Part shown: positions 20,984-29,646 of the stretch, piece after piece | Position numbering within the stretch: position 1 is the stretch's first letter | Layout: every line of letters begins with the position of its first letter | Assembly (NCBI GenBank): GCA_902459845.2 | Contig: CABPSV020000018.1 | Span: 20,624-50,269 of the forward strand | Direction: 5' to 3' | From: Hepatocystis sp. ex Piliocolobus tephrosceles | Lineage: Eukaryota > Apicomplexa > Aconoidasida > Haemosporida > Plasmodiidae | DNA: 29,646 nt | Translations under genes and position numbers: made by a program | Notes under the pieces: model-generated | Told to the model about the DNA's origin: nothing | The model's input: only the letters and a program-made list of their open reading frames with translations | Database searches by the model: none

Positions 20984-22603
20984 GATTTTTGAATAGTTCT
21001 TTTTTTTTTTTTTTTTTTTTAATATTGCTATTTGTTAATTTATGGGTCACCAAGTTTTAAATTTTTATATATGGTGAAATTATGAAAGAAAACATACTAC
21101 AAATATATATTCATGTATGTATACATATATGTAACGTATATATATATGCATATACACGAGCAAGTGTTAGAAAAAAATATGCAAATGAGCTAATGTACAG
21201 AGTAAAAGGCTCATCTTTTAGCAAAGTAGCTAAAAGAGTCAATATATGTATGTATTTACATTTGCATTTGCATTTACAATTAATAATAACGTTTATAAAA
21301 ACGTCTTGAATACTTTGTTTTTTAATAAAAAAGAAATAAATATTTTGATGAATATAGCACAAAAAAGTTGAAAAGGTGAAAAAATATATATGTATAAATA
21401 TATATATATATTATATATATATATATATACGTACGCATAGCTTAATGATATAAAAAAAAAAAAAAAAAAAAAAATATACCATTTTATGAAAAAAAAGTAA
21501 GGGGTTATATAAAATATTAAATGCTTGTTAATAAAGGTAAAACAAACAAAAAAAATAGGCTTATGTAAATATAGTAAGATAAAAAAAAAAAAAGTTAAAA
21601 AAAGGTTAAAAAGAAGAGAAAAATTTAGCGTACTATGTACTACATTTAAAACAAAAAAAAAAAAAAAAAGTTAAATTTATACCATCATACCAAAATGATA
21701 TACGTACATATTTACATATTGTACGTACTTATAATATATACATATACAGCATTGTGTTCATGCAGAACATACACCATACCTATTTATTATGTATACCATT
21801 GTGTTCAACAAGCATAGTTTAGAAAATAAAAAAAAAAAAAAAATTCTGTTGCAAATTAATTTTCCTTTTCAATGATTAAAATAAAAATCATTCGCTTTGG
21901 TATTTTTAAAAATAAAAAAAAAAAATAAATAAAATAAAAATACATTTATAAATGTGATCGGTATGGTAAATATGATGGATGTGGTGAAAATAACCCTACA
22001 ATATATATATGTACACTAGGACGAATAAAAAAAAAAAAAAAAAAAAAAAAAAATGTATTGACAAACTTGTATCCATGACAATTGAAACTTAAATTAAAAA
22101 CGTTTTTAAGACCATTCTTATTTATACAGTTCGTGATAGTGCTTACCTCTATATTATAAAATTATAATGTCAAAATTAATAAAAATGTGACCCCGGTATG
22201 TTTATTATATATTTTTTTCGATTCGCCATAAGAAATGAAAAAATTATATACATTTTTTGGGGTAACAATGTAAATAAAAAACAGATGAAAAAATCGAAAA
22301 GGCAAAAAAGCCACAATCATTTGTTGTTATATTTGTAATCGGCTATGCACTACAGCACAATTACGTCACAATTTTTGTTTTCCACATGTTTGTTTCCATC
22401 TGTTTGTTTCCATCTGTTTGTTTCCCTATTTTTTACATTTTTAAATGTAATAAATTTTTTAATGAAACATAAAAATCAGTGCAATTTTATACTTCCTTTT
22501 GAAACGCACGACTAACTCGTTAACCGTTTTGTTATGAATACATACATAAAATATATATAAATATATATACTAAACAATTTTACACTTTTAATATGCACAT
22601 AGA

Positions 22604-23878
22604 ATGGCTGTTCGGTGTTGTATAAATACTAATAGTAGGTACAGATGTGCCCTATACATACCTACTCTTCCCATATATACATACAAAAAAGGAATGTTTA
22701 ACATATACAAAAGTAAAAACTTTTTAACAACCATATTAAAAAAATATTATTCCACTAATTTACAATCATCGTTATCTAATGATAACTTAAAAAAAATAAA
22801 AGAGTTTCGAAAGGTTACTAATTTGTCCATAAGTATATGTAAAAATGTATTGAGTCAAAATGATTATAACATTGAAAAAAGCATAAATTTTATTTTCGAA
22901 AACTTAAATCAAAATTATGAAAAAAAAAATAAAAAATTAACAGAAGGATATTACTGTATAAAATCAGAAAGTATGTATTTAGGAGTAGTAAAATTAGTAA
23001 GTTATAATGATGTTATTTCTGAAAGTATATTTTTTAAACAGTTAATAATAAACATATGTAATAAGTTATTAAGTAATAGTGAATTCTATTTTAAAAGAAA
23101 AAATTTTAATATCGAAAAGGAACTTATTGCAAATTATATACACCTGTTTTATAAAGATAATAATAAGATAAGTGTAGATAAGGAACTAAAAAATGTGGAG
23201 CACAAAGATCTATTTAAACAAGTTTATTTTAACAAAAAGATTTATCAATTAATTAAGTATACCTCTTATATTTTAAATGATTTTATATTTTTAAAAAAGT
23301 ATTTTCTACTTGCTATGCATAATTTTAATGATACTAATTTAAAAAATATATACGTAATAAAAAAAAAATACTATCACAAAGAATTAAAAGTAGATGATTA
23401 TGTTTTATGTAAAGGTTTTTCATTCGTATGTTTATCAATAAAATATACTGAAAAAGATATTATTGAAAAGAATAAAATACTCTTAGATAAATTTGCATCT
23501 CTTATTAGTACAAACATATTAATATATAAATCGACATATTGTTCAATAAAAAATGATTTAAACATTCAAAATTGTTTTGGGTCACCATTTTTAAATTGTG
23601 TCTCTAACACTGCCACCACCACCACCAATATGCCAGAAATAAATGAAGAAAATAAAAATAAGGATATAACTAATGATGATTATTTGGATCAACAAATTCA
23701 ATCGTTTGATAGGTTAGCTGAGTACTTAGACAAGTCCGATTTTAAAAAGTTAAAAAATATGAAGCGAAATGGGGTAACCTTCCATGAATTCATAGCTACA
23801 TTAGAGCAAGAATTAAGTATAAAAATTTATTTTAATATTATGTATTCTATGCTTAACGATAAAATTGTTATTTTATAG
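22604..23878 (+). CDS. Elongation factor Ts, probably mitochondrial
   Basis: Single-exon protein of 424 residues. An in-frame TAA at 22589-22591 makes this ATG the first. EF-Ts exchanges GDP for GTP on EF-Tu during organellar translation. Residues 1-59 have no Asp or Glu and many Lys, Arg, Tyr and Ser, like a mitochondrial presequence; there is no hydrophobic signal peptide of the apicoplast bipartite type. Residues ~62-105 match the EF-Ts N-terminal UBA-like domain (LKKIKEFRKVTNLSISICKN, then NDYNIEKSINFIFEN). Residues ~114-150 match the start of the core (EGYYCIKSESMYLGVVKLVS), where the usual TDFV is NDVI. The C-terminal NMKRNGVTFHEFIATLEQEL also fits the family. Plasmodium has a separate apicoplast EF-Ts, so I take this one as mitochondrial. 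The core is divergent and Asn/Lys-rich. Apicoplast targeting is the main alternative. Confidence 0.85.
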   Translation: MAVRCCINTNSRYRCALYIPTLPIYTYKKGMFNIYKSKNFLTTILKKYYSTNLQSSLSNDNLKKIKEFRKVTNLSISICKNVLSQNDYNIEKSINFIFENLNQNYEKKNKKLTEGYYCIKSESMYLGVVKLVSYNDVISESIFFKQLIINICNKLLSNSEFYFKRKNFNIEKELIANYIHLFYKDNNKISVDKELKNVEHKDLFKQVYFNKKIYQLIKYTSYILNDFIFLKKYFLLAMHNFNDTNLKNIYVIKKKYYHKELKVDDYVLCKGFSFVCLSIKYTEKDIIEKNKILLDKFASLISTNILIYKSTYCSIKNDLNIQNCFGSPFLNCVSNTATTTTNMPEINEENKNKDITNDDYLDQQIQSFDRLAEYLDKSDFKKLKNMKRNGVTFHEFIATLEQELSIKIYFNIMYSMLNDKIVIL

Positions 23879-25152
23879 TAGTTACATAATGTGACCATAT
23901 GTGTATACACCTATAAGATATACAGTTTTATAAAGAGGAAGAGGTGGTGTCCTTATAAAATGCAAAACCAGTTTTACAAAAAAAAAAAAATAATAATAAT
24001 AAAAAAATTTACATTTTTTTTTTATGTACAGTGTAGAATATTAACATAAAAGAAAAAAAAAATTGTGTTGAATTATTTTAGTTCTATATCTACAAATATT
24101 TTTCATTATAAGATATGGTATAATTTAATATGTCATATAAAACACCCTTTTTTTTTTTTTTTTTTCTTTTTTTTTACAAATTTTTATTTGTATCATTTTT
24201 GTGAAACTTTATATATATAATATACATTTTTTTTTTTTTTTTTTTTTTTTTTTGGTATATTATGACAATGATTTTAGCAAATTCATTTAGTAAGCTGTAA
24301 ACAAAATAAAACAAGTATTTACTAATCTACATACTATATTTCTTATAACTGTTAAGATAACAAGAGTACAAATATGTTATGCAAATGGGGTATGTAAATA
24401 AGTTACTTGAAAATTTTTTTTTTTTTTTTTTATACGTAATAATAAAAGATAGAAACTATGTGGTACGTAATAAAATAAATATTACGTTGCATTGCATTTG
24501 AGGTATATTTATTGCGTAAGATTAAACAAGTACCATATATGTATATATGGCAACGTTTATTTCAACGGTTATTTTTTATCAGTAGCATTTTAAAAACTTT
24601 GAAACGCATTTAAAGGTTTTATTTGATAGGTAAGAACTATACATATATATATGTGTACATATATATGTGTACATATATTGTTGAAAAAAATGAAAAATAG
24701 TTTTTTTTACTATTTTTAAATGATTCCTTTTTTTCACTAATCAAAAAAAAATTTTACGTTTTCAATGATTGCCTCAAAAGCGTTTATTACCTAGGAAACA
24801 TTCTGAACAGAAATAAGTTTTTTTTTTTTTTTTTTCAACGTTTTGGCTTGTAGTTATGGACACTTCTTTTTTAAACATACATATATATATGTATATGTAT
24901 TTACTCATACATATATAGGCATATATAACAACTCGTTTAGTAAATGTATACACCGCTGTACACTAAAAAAAAAAAAAAAAAAATTAAGTACTCTTTACGT
25001 GTTAAGATAATATTCCTTTTTTTTTTTTTTATTTTTTTTACGTAAAATGCATAATAAGGTATAAGCAATTTAATCTAATCACACTTATTAATAACTAAAC
25101 ATATATATATATATATATATATACATTTATTGCATATATAAGAAATACAAAA
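23879..25152. other. Intergenic region, EF-Ts to RabGGTase alpha
   Basis: About 1.27 kb between two plus-strand genes, with no supported gene. It holds T runs (24150-24165, 24231-24253, 24414-24430, 24820-24834), an A run (24966-24983), ATATATGTGTACATAT repeats near 24640-24675 and a TA tract at 25100-25122 just before the next start codon. Confidence 0.7.
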
Positions 25153-25437
25153 ATGCATGGAAGAAGAGCAAACAACCGTCAGGGCGAAGAGTATAAATTA
25201 GAAAAAATCAAAGAGTTAATTCCATTAGTAAGCAATTTAATTAAAAATAAAAGAGCAAATATTTATAATGAAGAAAATATTGAAATAACTTCAAAAATTT
25301 TGAAAAAGTGTCCTTATCTGCAAACATTATGGAATTACAAAAAGGAATATATTGAATTTGTTAGAGCAAAATATTTAGAAAGAGGTAACAACGAATGGAC
25401 TACTACTCAAAAAAAAGTTATATATTATAAAATATGA

Positions 25438-25489
<52 letters not shown>

Positions 25490-27276
25490 TGGGCAGTTAC
25501 AACATTCGAGTTGTCCAAAACAATATACCTAAAAGAAAAAGAAAATAAGAATAGATATGTTATAACCGATTTGCATACGTAATTACATATTACGCACATT
25601 ATTATTTTATTTATTTTTTTTTTTTTTTAAACAGGTAATGATGACAAAGAAGAATGTATTGAAGAAGGCACTCGTTTGTTAAAAGAATTGATAATAAATG
25701 ATAATATATTGGTAGAAAATATTTTAAACAAGTTCTGTAAATCAAATGAACTATGGTTTCATAAATTGTGGCTAATTAAGTTTGGTCTAAAAAATAATTT
25801 AATTGGATTACGCGATCTATTTAATGAGTTAGAATATTGTAAAGATTGTTTTTATAAAGATGATAGAAACTACCATTGTTGGAATTATCGGGCTTATATA
25901 ATATCTTGTATACATATATATATTAAAAAGGAACAACTGGAACGTTTTAAAAATTGCGATTCGAAAAAAGTACACGATAATACCAACTTATCTGATACAA
26001 TTCTGCTTAATCATACTTTTAATATTCATAAAGAAAATTATGAATTGTCAAATTTTTTGATTGAACATAATTTTTCCAATTTCTCTGCATGGTTTTTGAA
26101 ATATTCAATAAAAGATTCTTTAATGAATATTTCAGATGAAATAGATTTGATTAAGAATGCTATTTTTACTGACCCGTATGATCAGAGTTTATGGGAGTTT
26201 TATCAATGGTTTTTTTTTAAAAAAGGGAATCATGAAGAGAAAGTTTTTTTTATTCTTTTAGCAAATAATTGTTTTTATATATTTTTTCAAAATTTGATTA
26301 AAATTAATTTACCAAAATGTAAATGTTATGATAGTAAAAACAATAATGAAATAAAAGGTACATGGAATAAACAAAACATAACTTTTTATAATGTAAATCA
26401 TAGTTCAGAATCGTATGTATACATGTTTAAAATTAATGAAGGTGTAGAACTGTGTAATTTAACTTATTTAAAATTTGTTTTATATTATGATAAATATAAT
26501 TTACATCTAATTGATACAATACAGTATGATAAAAGTGTATTAAAAGATTTAATTAATAATAATAAGTGTTTATCTGATCAAAAAAAGTTTGAGCATAGTA
26601 TTGTGTATGAAGTAGATTTAAGCAAAATTTTACAAGATACAAATTTTAAGTTGTTATGGAGTTGTGGTAGTGGTAGTGGTATTGGTAGTGGTATTGGTAT
26701 TGGTATTGGTAGTGGTATTGGTAGTGGTAGTGGTAGTGGTAGTGGTAGTCTCAGTTGTTATAACAATATCGAATATAATTCCGAAACGGATAAAACTCAT
26801 CACTTTATCTACCAACCTAATTATACTACCCCGTATACCAATTTTTATAAATATATAACCTTAACAAATATACGTTTAAATACATCTGACCATGTAAATT
26901 TGGATATTCTTAATTCGGAACTTGAAATGATTAATGATTTGTTGTGTTCAGAAAAAGATTGCAAATTCGCGCTTTTTACAAAATTGGAAATATTAAAAAG
27001 GATGGAAAATTTTGATAAGCTTTTCGAAATCCTTGAACATTTAAAATCAGTTGACAGTAATAGAGAGGGGTATTATACAGACATGGAAGTGGAGCTAAAA
27101 ATACAAAAAAAAATATCTGAATACTATAAGGAATCTGAAACAGGAAATAGTAATAATATCCTAGATTTAAGTTATCAACATATTAATGATATAATATATC
27201 CGACCATGATTGAGGCATTTTTTATTCCCCAAATTGATTTATCAAATAATATGATAAGCGAATCGTAAGAAAATCG

Positions 27277-27316
<40 letters not shown>

Positions 27317-28048
27317 AAGTTACTAATAGCCACTCTTAATTTTCAAATTTTATCTTGTCAATATTTCAATATTTCAATATTTCAATATTTCAATATTTCA
27401 ATATTTCAATATTTCAATATTTCAATATTTCAATATTTCAACATTTCATTATTTCCACATTTCACCACTTCAACATTTCATTGTTTTTTGCAACTTATTA
27501 CCATTCCTTTAGATACACGGGTAAATTTACAGTAAATTTTTTATACAATTTAAAAGAACTATATTTAAATAATAACAAAATACAACAATTCGTTATTCTT
27601 ATGAAGAATTTATATAACCTAAAATTGTTGGAAAAGTAAGTCAAAACAAAACAAAATAAAAAAAAAAAAAAAAAAAAAAAAAAGCGAATGTACACATGTA
27701 TATGTTGACATCCATTAATATATAATTTTTTTTATTTATTGATAAAAAAAAAAAAAAAATTTTATAGGCTGGATGTGAGCAATAATGTCTTAATAAATCT
27801 AAATGAAGATCTCGATACATATGATTTTGTTTTATTACCACTATTAAAGTAAGTTTAATACATTTATACATTTAACTGGATTAAAAAATAAAGTTTGTTC
27901 TTATTAGCGTATTATTTGTTATGTATATATATGTATATATATTCTACTTATTCGTTACTTTAAATTTGCTTTTTTTCACACGTTTATATTAGTATAATTG
28001 TACAAGCGGGTGTATATGTCTGTGCATGTACACATGCAAAAATGTTAA

Positions 28049-28079
<31 letters not shown>

Positions 28080-28221
28080 CCCTTTCTCTTTTTTTTTAAG
28101 CGAAATAAACATAAGTGACAGTAACCTTTCATTTTTACTAAATGGAAAATACATTCAAAAAAATAACTTGAACAATTATGAAGTTCTTCGTAATAACGGA
28201 AAGGTAATATTATCAAGATGA
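25153..28221 (+). CDS. Rab geranylgeranyltransferase alpha subunit, five exons
   Basis: Exons 25153-25384, 25635-27264, 27513-27635, 27768-27848 and 28101-28221 total 2187 nt, or 728 residues, ending TGA. All introns are GT...AG. The protein is the alpha subunit of the enzyme that, with the beta subunit and Rab escort protein, geranylgeranylates Rab GTPases in the cytosol. The start MHGR matches the conserved N terminus of the family. Prenyltransferase alpha repeats are visible as LQTLWNYKKEY, NELWFHKLWLI, YHCWNYRAYII, NFSAWFLKYSI and QSLWEFYQWFF. A divergent middle region carries a Gly/Ser/Ile repeat (26665-26750). CKFALFTKLEILKRM and VDSNREGYYTDM match the helical segment before the tail. 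The C terminus holds leucine-rich repeats (IDLSNNMIS, LKELYLNNNKI, LEKLDVSNNVL, then INISDSNLSF), as in animal and plant RabGGTA. Introns 2-4 are all phase 2. Confidence 0.9.
25385..25634 (+). other. Intron 1 of RabGGTase alpha, contains A48
   Basis: Donor gtaaca, acceptor ttaaacag, phase 1, 250 bases. It contains 48 consecutive A (25439-25486) and a T-rich tract before the acceptor. Splicing gives ...LERGNDDKEEC..., which continues the conserved fold, whereas read-through stops at 25437. Confidence 0.88.
27265..27512 (+). other. Intron 2 of RabGGTase alpha, contains A38 and an 8-bp satellite
   Basis: Donor gtaaga, acceptor cctttag, phase 2, 248 bases. It contains A38 (27277-27314) and about ten copies of an 8-bp unit, tttcaata, at 27360-27440. 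The exon before ends in a leucine-rich repeat that continues in exon 3. Confidence 0.85.
27360..27440 (+). repeat. 8-bp tandem repeat in intron 2
   Basis: About ten copies of the 8-bp unit tttcaata, followed by degenerate tttca-containing copies to about 27485. Its non-triplet unit fits an intronic location. Confidence 0.88.
27636..27767 (+). other. Intron 3 of RabGGTase alpha
   Basis: Donor gtaagt (consensus), acceptor tttatag, phase 2, 132 bases. A run of about 25 A lies near its 5' end (27658-27682). Splicing joins LLEK to LDVSNN, which restores a leucine-rich repeat. Confidence 0.88.
27849..28100 (+). other. Intron 4 of RabGGTase alpha
   Basis: Donor gtaagt (consensus), acceptor ttttaag after T29 (28051-28079) and a C/T-rich tract, phase 2, 252 bases. 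Splicing joins LLPLL to NEINISDSN, another leucine-rich-repeat core. Confidence 0.85.
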
Positions 28222-28991
28222 TTATAAAAAGGACAGAAGCATAGACAAAAACATAGACAAAAACAGAGGCAAAGGAAAAGACGAAAGACGCCTAACACCA
28301 AAATTTATGCAGTACATAATACAGTTGCATATACATAATAAGTTCATACTCAGCAGTATCTAAATAAATACTTGTTATAATAACTACTTGTTATACTGAC
28401 TATTTGTTGTGATTTGAAAGTACAAATAAACACAATTATTTCCTTAATTAAACAGTTTGATAAAATATTGTAAACAGTTTATACAAAAACAAAAAAAAAG
28501 AAAAAAAAATGGCGCGCATAGTTAAGTGCACATATAAGCATAGAATACTAAATCAAGTACCATTTTAACAAAAAAAGAACAAAAAAAATTTTTATAGAAA
28601 AGACAAAAAGTGAAAGAGGGTACAAAAAAAAAAAAAAAAAAAAACTTAACAGCTTGCTCATTCTTAAAAAAAAATTTGCATAAACTTGTTTTTTTATCAA
28701 AAATAACATGTATTATTAGGTTGTACATTTTATTTGCTAATTAATATAACATACGTGTGTATAACATATGCATATGTATATATAATATATGTATATATGT
28801 ATGTATAATATATGTATATATATGCACATGTCATCATTTAATTTGTGCCTATAAATGATAAATACACAAAATGTTTATATATAAATGTATGAGTGTGCTT
28901 TGGTGTTACAGCTCTTAATTGTACTATTTGATTAATTGCGTTAACACATATGCGAACTTACATAAGTTAACGCATTTTTTTTTTTTTTTAT
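28222..28991. other. Convergent intergenic region, RabGGTase alpha and unknown gene
   Basis: About 770 bases between two stop codons facing each other. No gene seen. Just after the RabGGTase stop is a short imperfect repeat (acatagacaaaa / acagaggcaaag, 28238-28275). Further on are an A run (28626-28644), ATATATGTATAT palindromic stretches (28775-28825) and a T run at 28977-28989 beside the minus-strand stop. Confidence 0.7.
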
Positions 28992-29646
28992 TCATTCATC
29001 ACTTTTAACTGTTTGATCGTTCGATTGCTCAATCACTCGTTCTGCTTTTTCTTCTTTCAACTTGTCCAACGTATATGTTTTTTCATTATTATCATTGTTA
29101 TCATTATTATCATTATCATACATATAAATAAGATTTACGTCATCATTCGTACATATGTCATTGGTATTTTCATTTTTTTTACTTTCTGTGTTATTACATG
29201 ATTTGTCGATAACTTTATCTCCTGTTTGACTAACTAAAATGTTACTTAAATCGTTTTTTCCAAATGTAGAGTTTTTTTTATTATTGTCTTGTTTATTGCG
29301 TAATTTCCTAAAATAACGTTTCAAAACAAACAAATTATTTATTTTTTTATATTGCAAATTATTTACTTTCAGTTTATAAATATGATTATTTTTTTTAGCA
29401 AACAAGTGTTCGTTGTGTTTATTTATTTTTTTTTTCTTTTTACTATAGCTATGACTGTTATATTTAAATAGTATGCTTCTTTTTTTTATGTGCTTTATTA
29501 AACGAAACTTACTATCGTAATTATTTTTATTAATAAAGGTAGAATTTACATATTTCTTCTTAGTATCATCTAAGTTGCTAATACTGCTATAGCTACTGCT
29601 AATACTGTTGTTGTTACTGTTAATACTGTTGTTGTTACTGTTAATA
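28992..29646 (-). CDS. Unrecognised Asn/Lys-rich protein (5' part outside window)
   Basis: On the minus strand the frame is open from the right edge (29646) to TGA at 28994-28992, so about 217 C-terminal residues are visible and the start lies outside. I do not recognise the protein. From the edge inwards it reads as a Ser/Asn-Ile tract from aac/agt repeats (29590-29646), a basic segment (FRLIKHIKKRSILFKYNS), a poly-Lys/His patch, a further basic segment (LFVLKRYFRKLRNKQ), then an acidic Asp/Asn run (YDNDNNDNNDNNE) and a charged C terminus (LDKLKEEKAERVIEQSND). No membrane segment or catalytic motif is visible. The internal TTG at 29405 is not a start, since the frame continues upstream without a stop. 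Confidence 0.7.
   Translation of the reverse strand, partial: INSNNNSINSNNNSISSSYSSISNLDDTKKKYVNSTFINKNNYDSKFRLIKHIKKRSILFKYNSHSYSKKKKKINKHNEHLFAKKNNHIYKLKVNNLQYKKINNLFVLKRYFRKLRNKQDNNKKNSTFGKNDLSNILVSQTGDKVIDKSCNNTESKKNENTNDICTNDDVNLIYMYDNDNNDNNDNNEKTYTLDKLKEEKAERVIEQSNDQTVKSDE

Larger units (their letters stand above)
20325..22603. other. Divergent intergenic region, ARF-GEF and EF-Ts promoters
   Basis: About 2.3 kb between two start codons facing apart, so it should hold both promoters and 5' leaders. I see no supported gene. Notable contents are a G-rich 12-bp repeat (20450-20580), a 12-bp AT repeat (20803-20942) followed by a TA tract (20941-20976), T and A homopolymers (21000-21020, 21452-21473, 22027-22053) and many TATATA/ATGTATAT palindromic stretches. 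Core promoter elements cannot be placed by eye in such DNA. Confidence 0.7.

Noticed and set aside
20774..20992. Val/Ile/Ala-rich plus-strand frame at the 12-bp repeat and TA tract
   Set aside because: It is made only of the repeat and the TA tract and has no conserved content; treated as promoter-region satellite.
21082..21309. Small plus-strand frame of 75 residues
   Set aside because: It has no recognisable domain and an AT-tract start, and it is of chance length for this composition.
25385..25437. Read-through end of RabGGTase alpha exon 1 as a 94-residue protein
   Set aside because: A GT donor and AG acceptor of matching phase join it to the conserved remainder of the family fold.
1..29646. 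tRNA, rRNA, CRISPR or mobile-element content
   Set aside because: I saw no cloverleaf-like GC-containing segment, spaced direct repeats with unique spacers, transposase or reverse-transcriptase motifs, though a computed scan would be firmer.

Overview
The window is nuclear DNA of a malaria parasite (Plasmodium) or a very close relative. The evidence is the extreme A+T bias, the long A and T homopolymers between genes and in introns, the large proteins interrupted by Asn/Lys/Asp-rich low-complexity inserts, and short AT-rich introns with GT...AG ends. I cannot name the species. Many coding minisatellites are nearly identical at DNA level, so they expanded recently. From memory, not checked, a SEC7-type ARF-GEF gene lies beside a CMGC-type kinase gene on P. 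falciparum chromosome 14, and this window looks like the syntenic block.

Layout. (1) 1-1579, plus strand: 3' part of a CENP-C-like centromere protein. The frame is open from the left edge and carries an acidic Asp/Gly tract, an AT-hook and a C-terminal cupin. (2) 1580-3713: intergenic, with minisatellites, A/T tracts and a palindrome. (3) 3714-8357, plus: single-exon 1547-residue kinase of the DYRK family, closest to the plant-type branch, with a glycine-free P-loop and DFN in place of DFG. (4) 8358-9243: convergent intergenic region with a 15-bp satellite. (5) 9244-20324, minus: giant SEC7/BIG/GBF-type ARF guanine nucleotide exchange factor in two overlapping frames. The frames join at a run of 29 A (coding strand); one more A would give one protein of about 3,693 residues. 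(6) 20325-22603: divergent promoter region with a G-rich repeat close to the ARF-GEF start. (7) 22604-23878, plus: organellar, probably mitochondrial, elongation factor Ts. (8) 23879-25152: intergenic. (9) 25153-28221, plus: five-exon Rab geranylgeranyltransferase alpha subunit (728 residues) with a leucine-rich-repeat tail encoded by three small exons. (10) 28222-28991: convergent intergenic region. (11) 28992-29646, minus: 3' end of an unrecognised basic, Asn-rich protein that runs off the right edge.

The genes do not form an operon-like unit. They cover chromosome segregation, signalling, organellar translation and vesicle traffic. The ARF-GEF (ARF activation) and the RabGGTase alpha subunit (Rab prenylation) both serve membrane traffic, but nothing here shows joint regulation. 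I found no prokaryote-like system, mobile element, tRNA or rRNA. The most noteworthy signals are the homopolymer frameshift in the ARF-GEF, a 300-bp array of GGG tracts inside its coding region, the degenerate kinase signature motifs, and the phase-2 leucine-rich-repeat exons.
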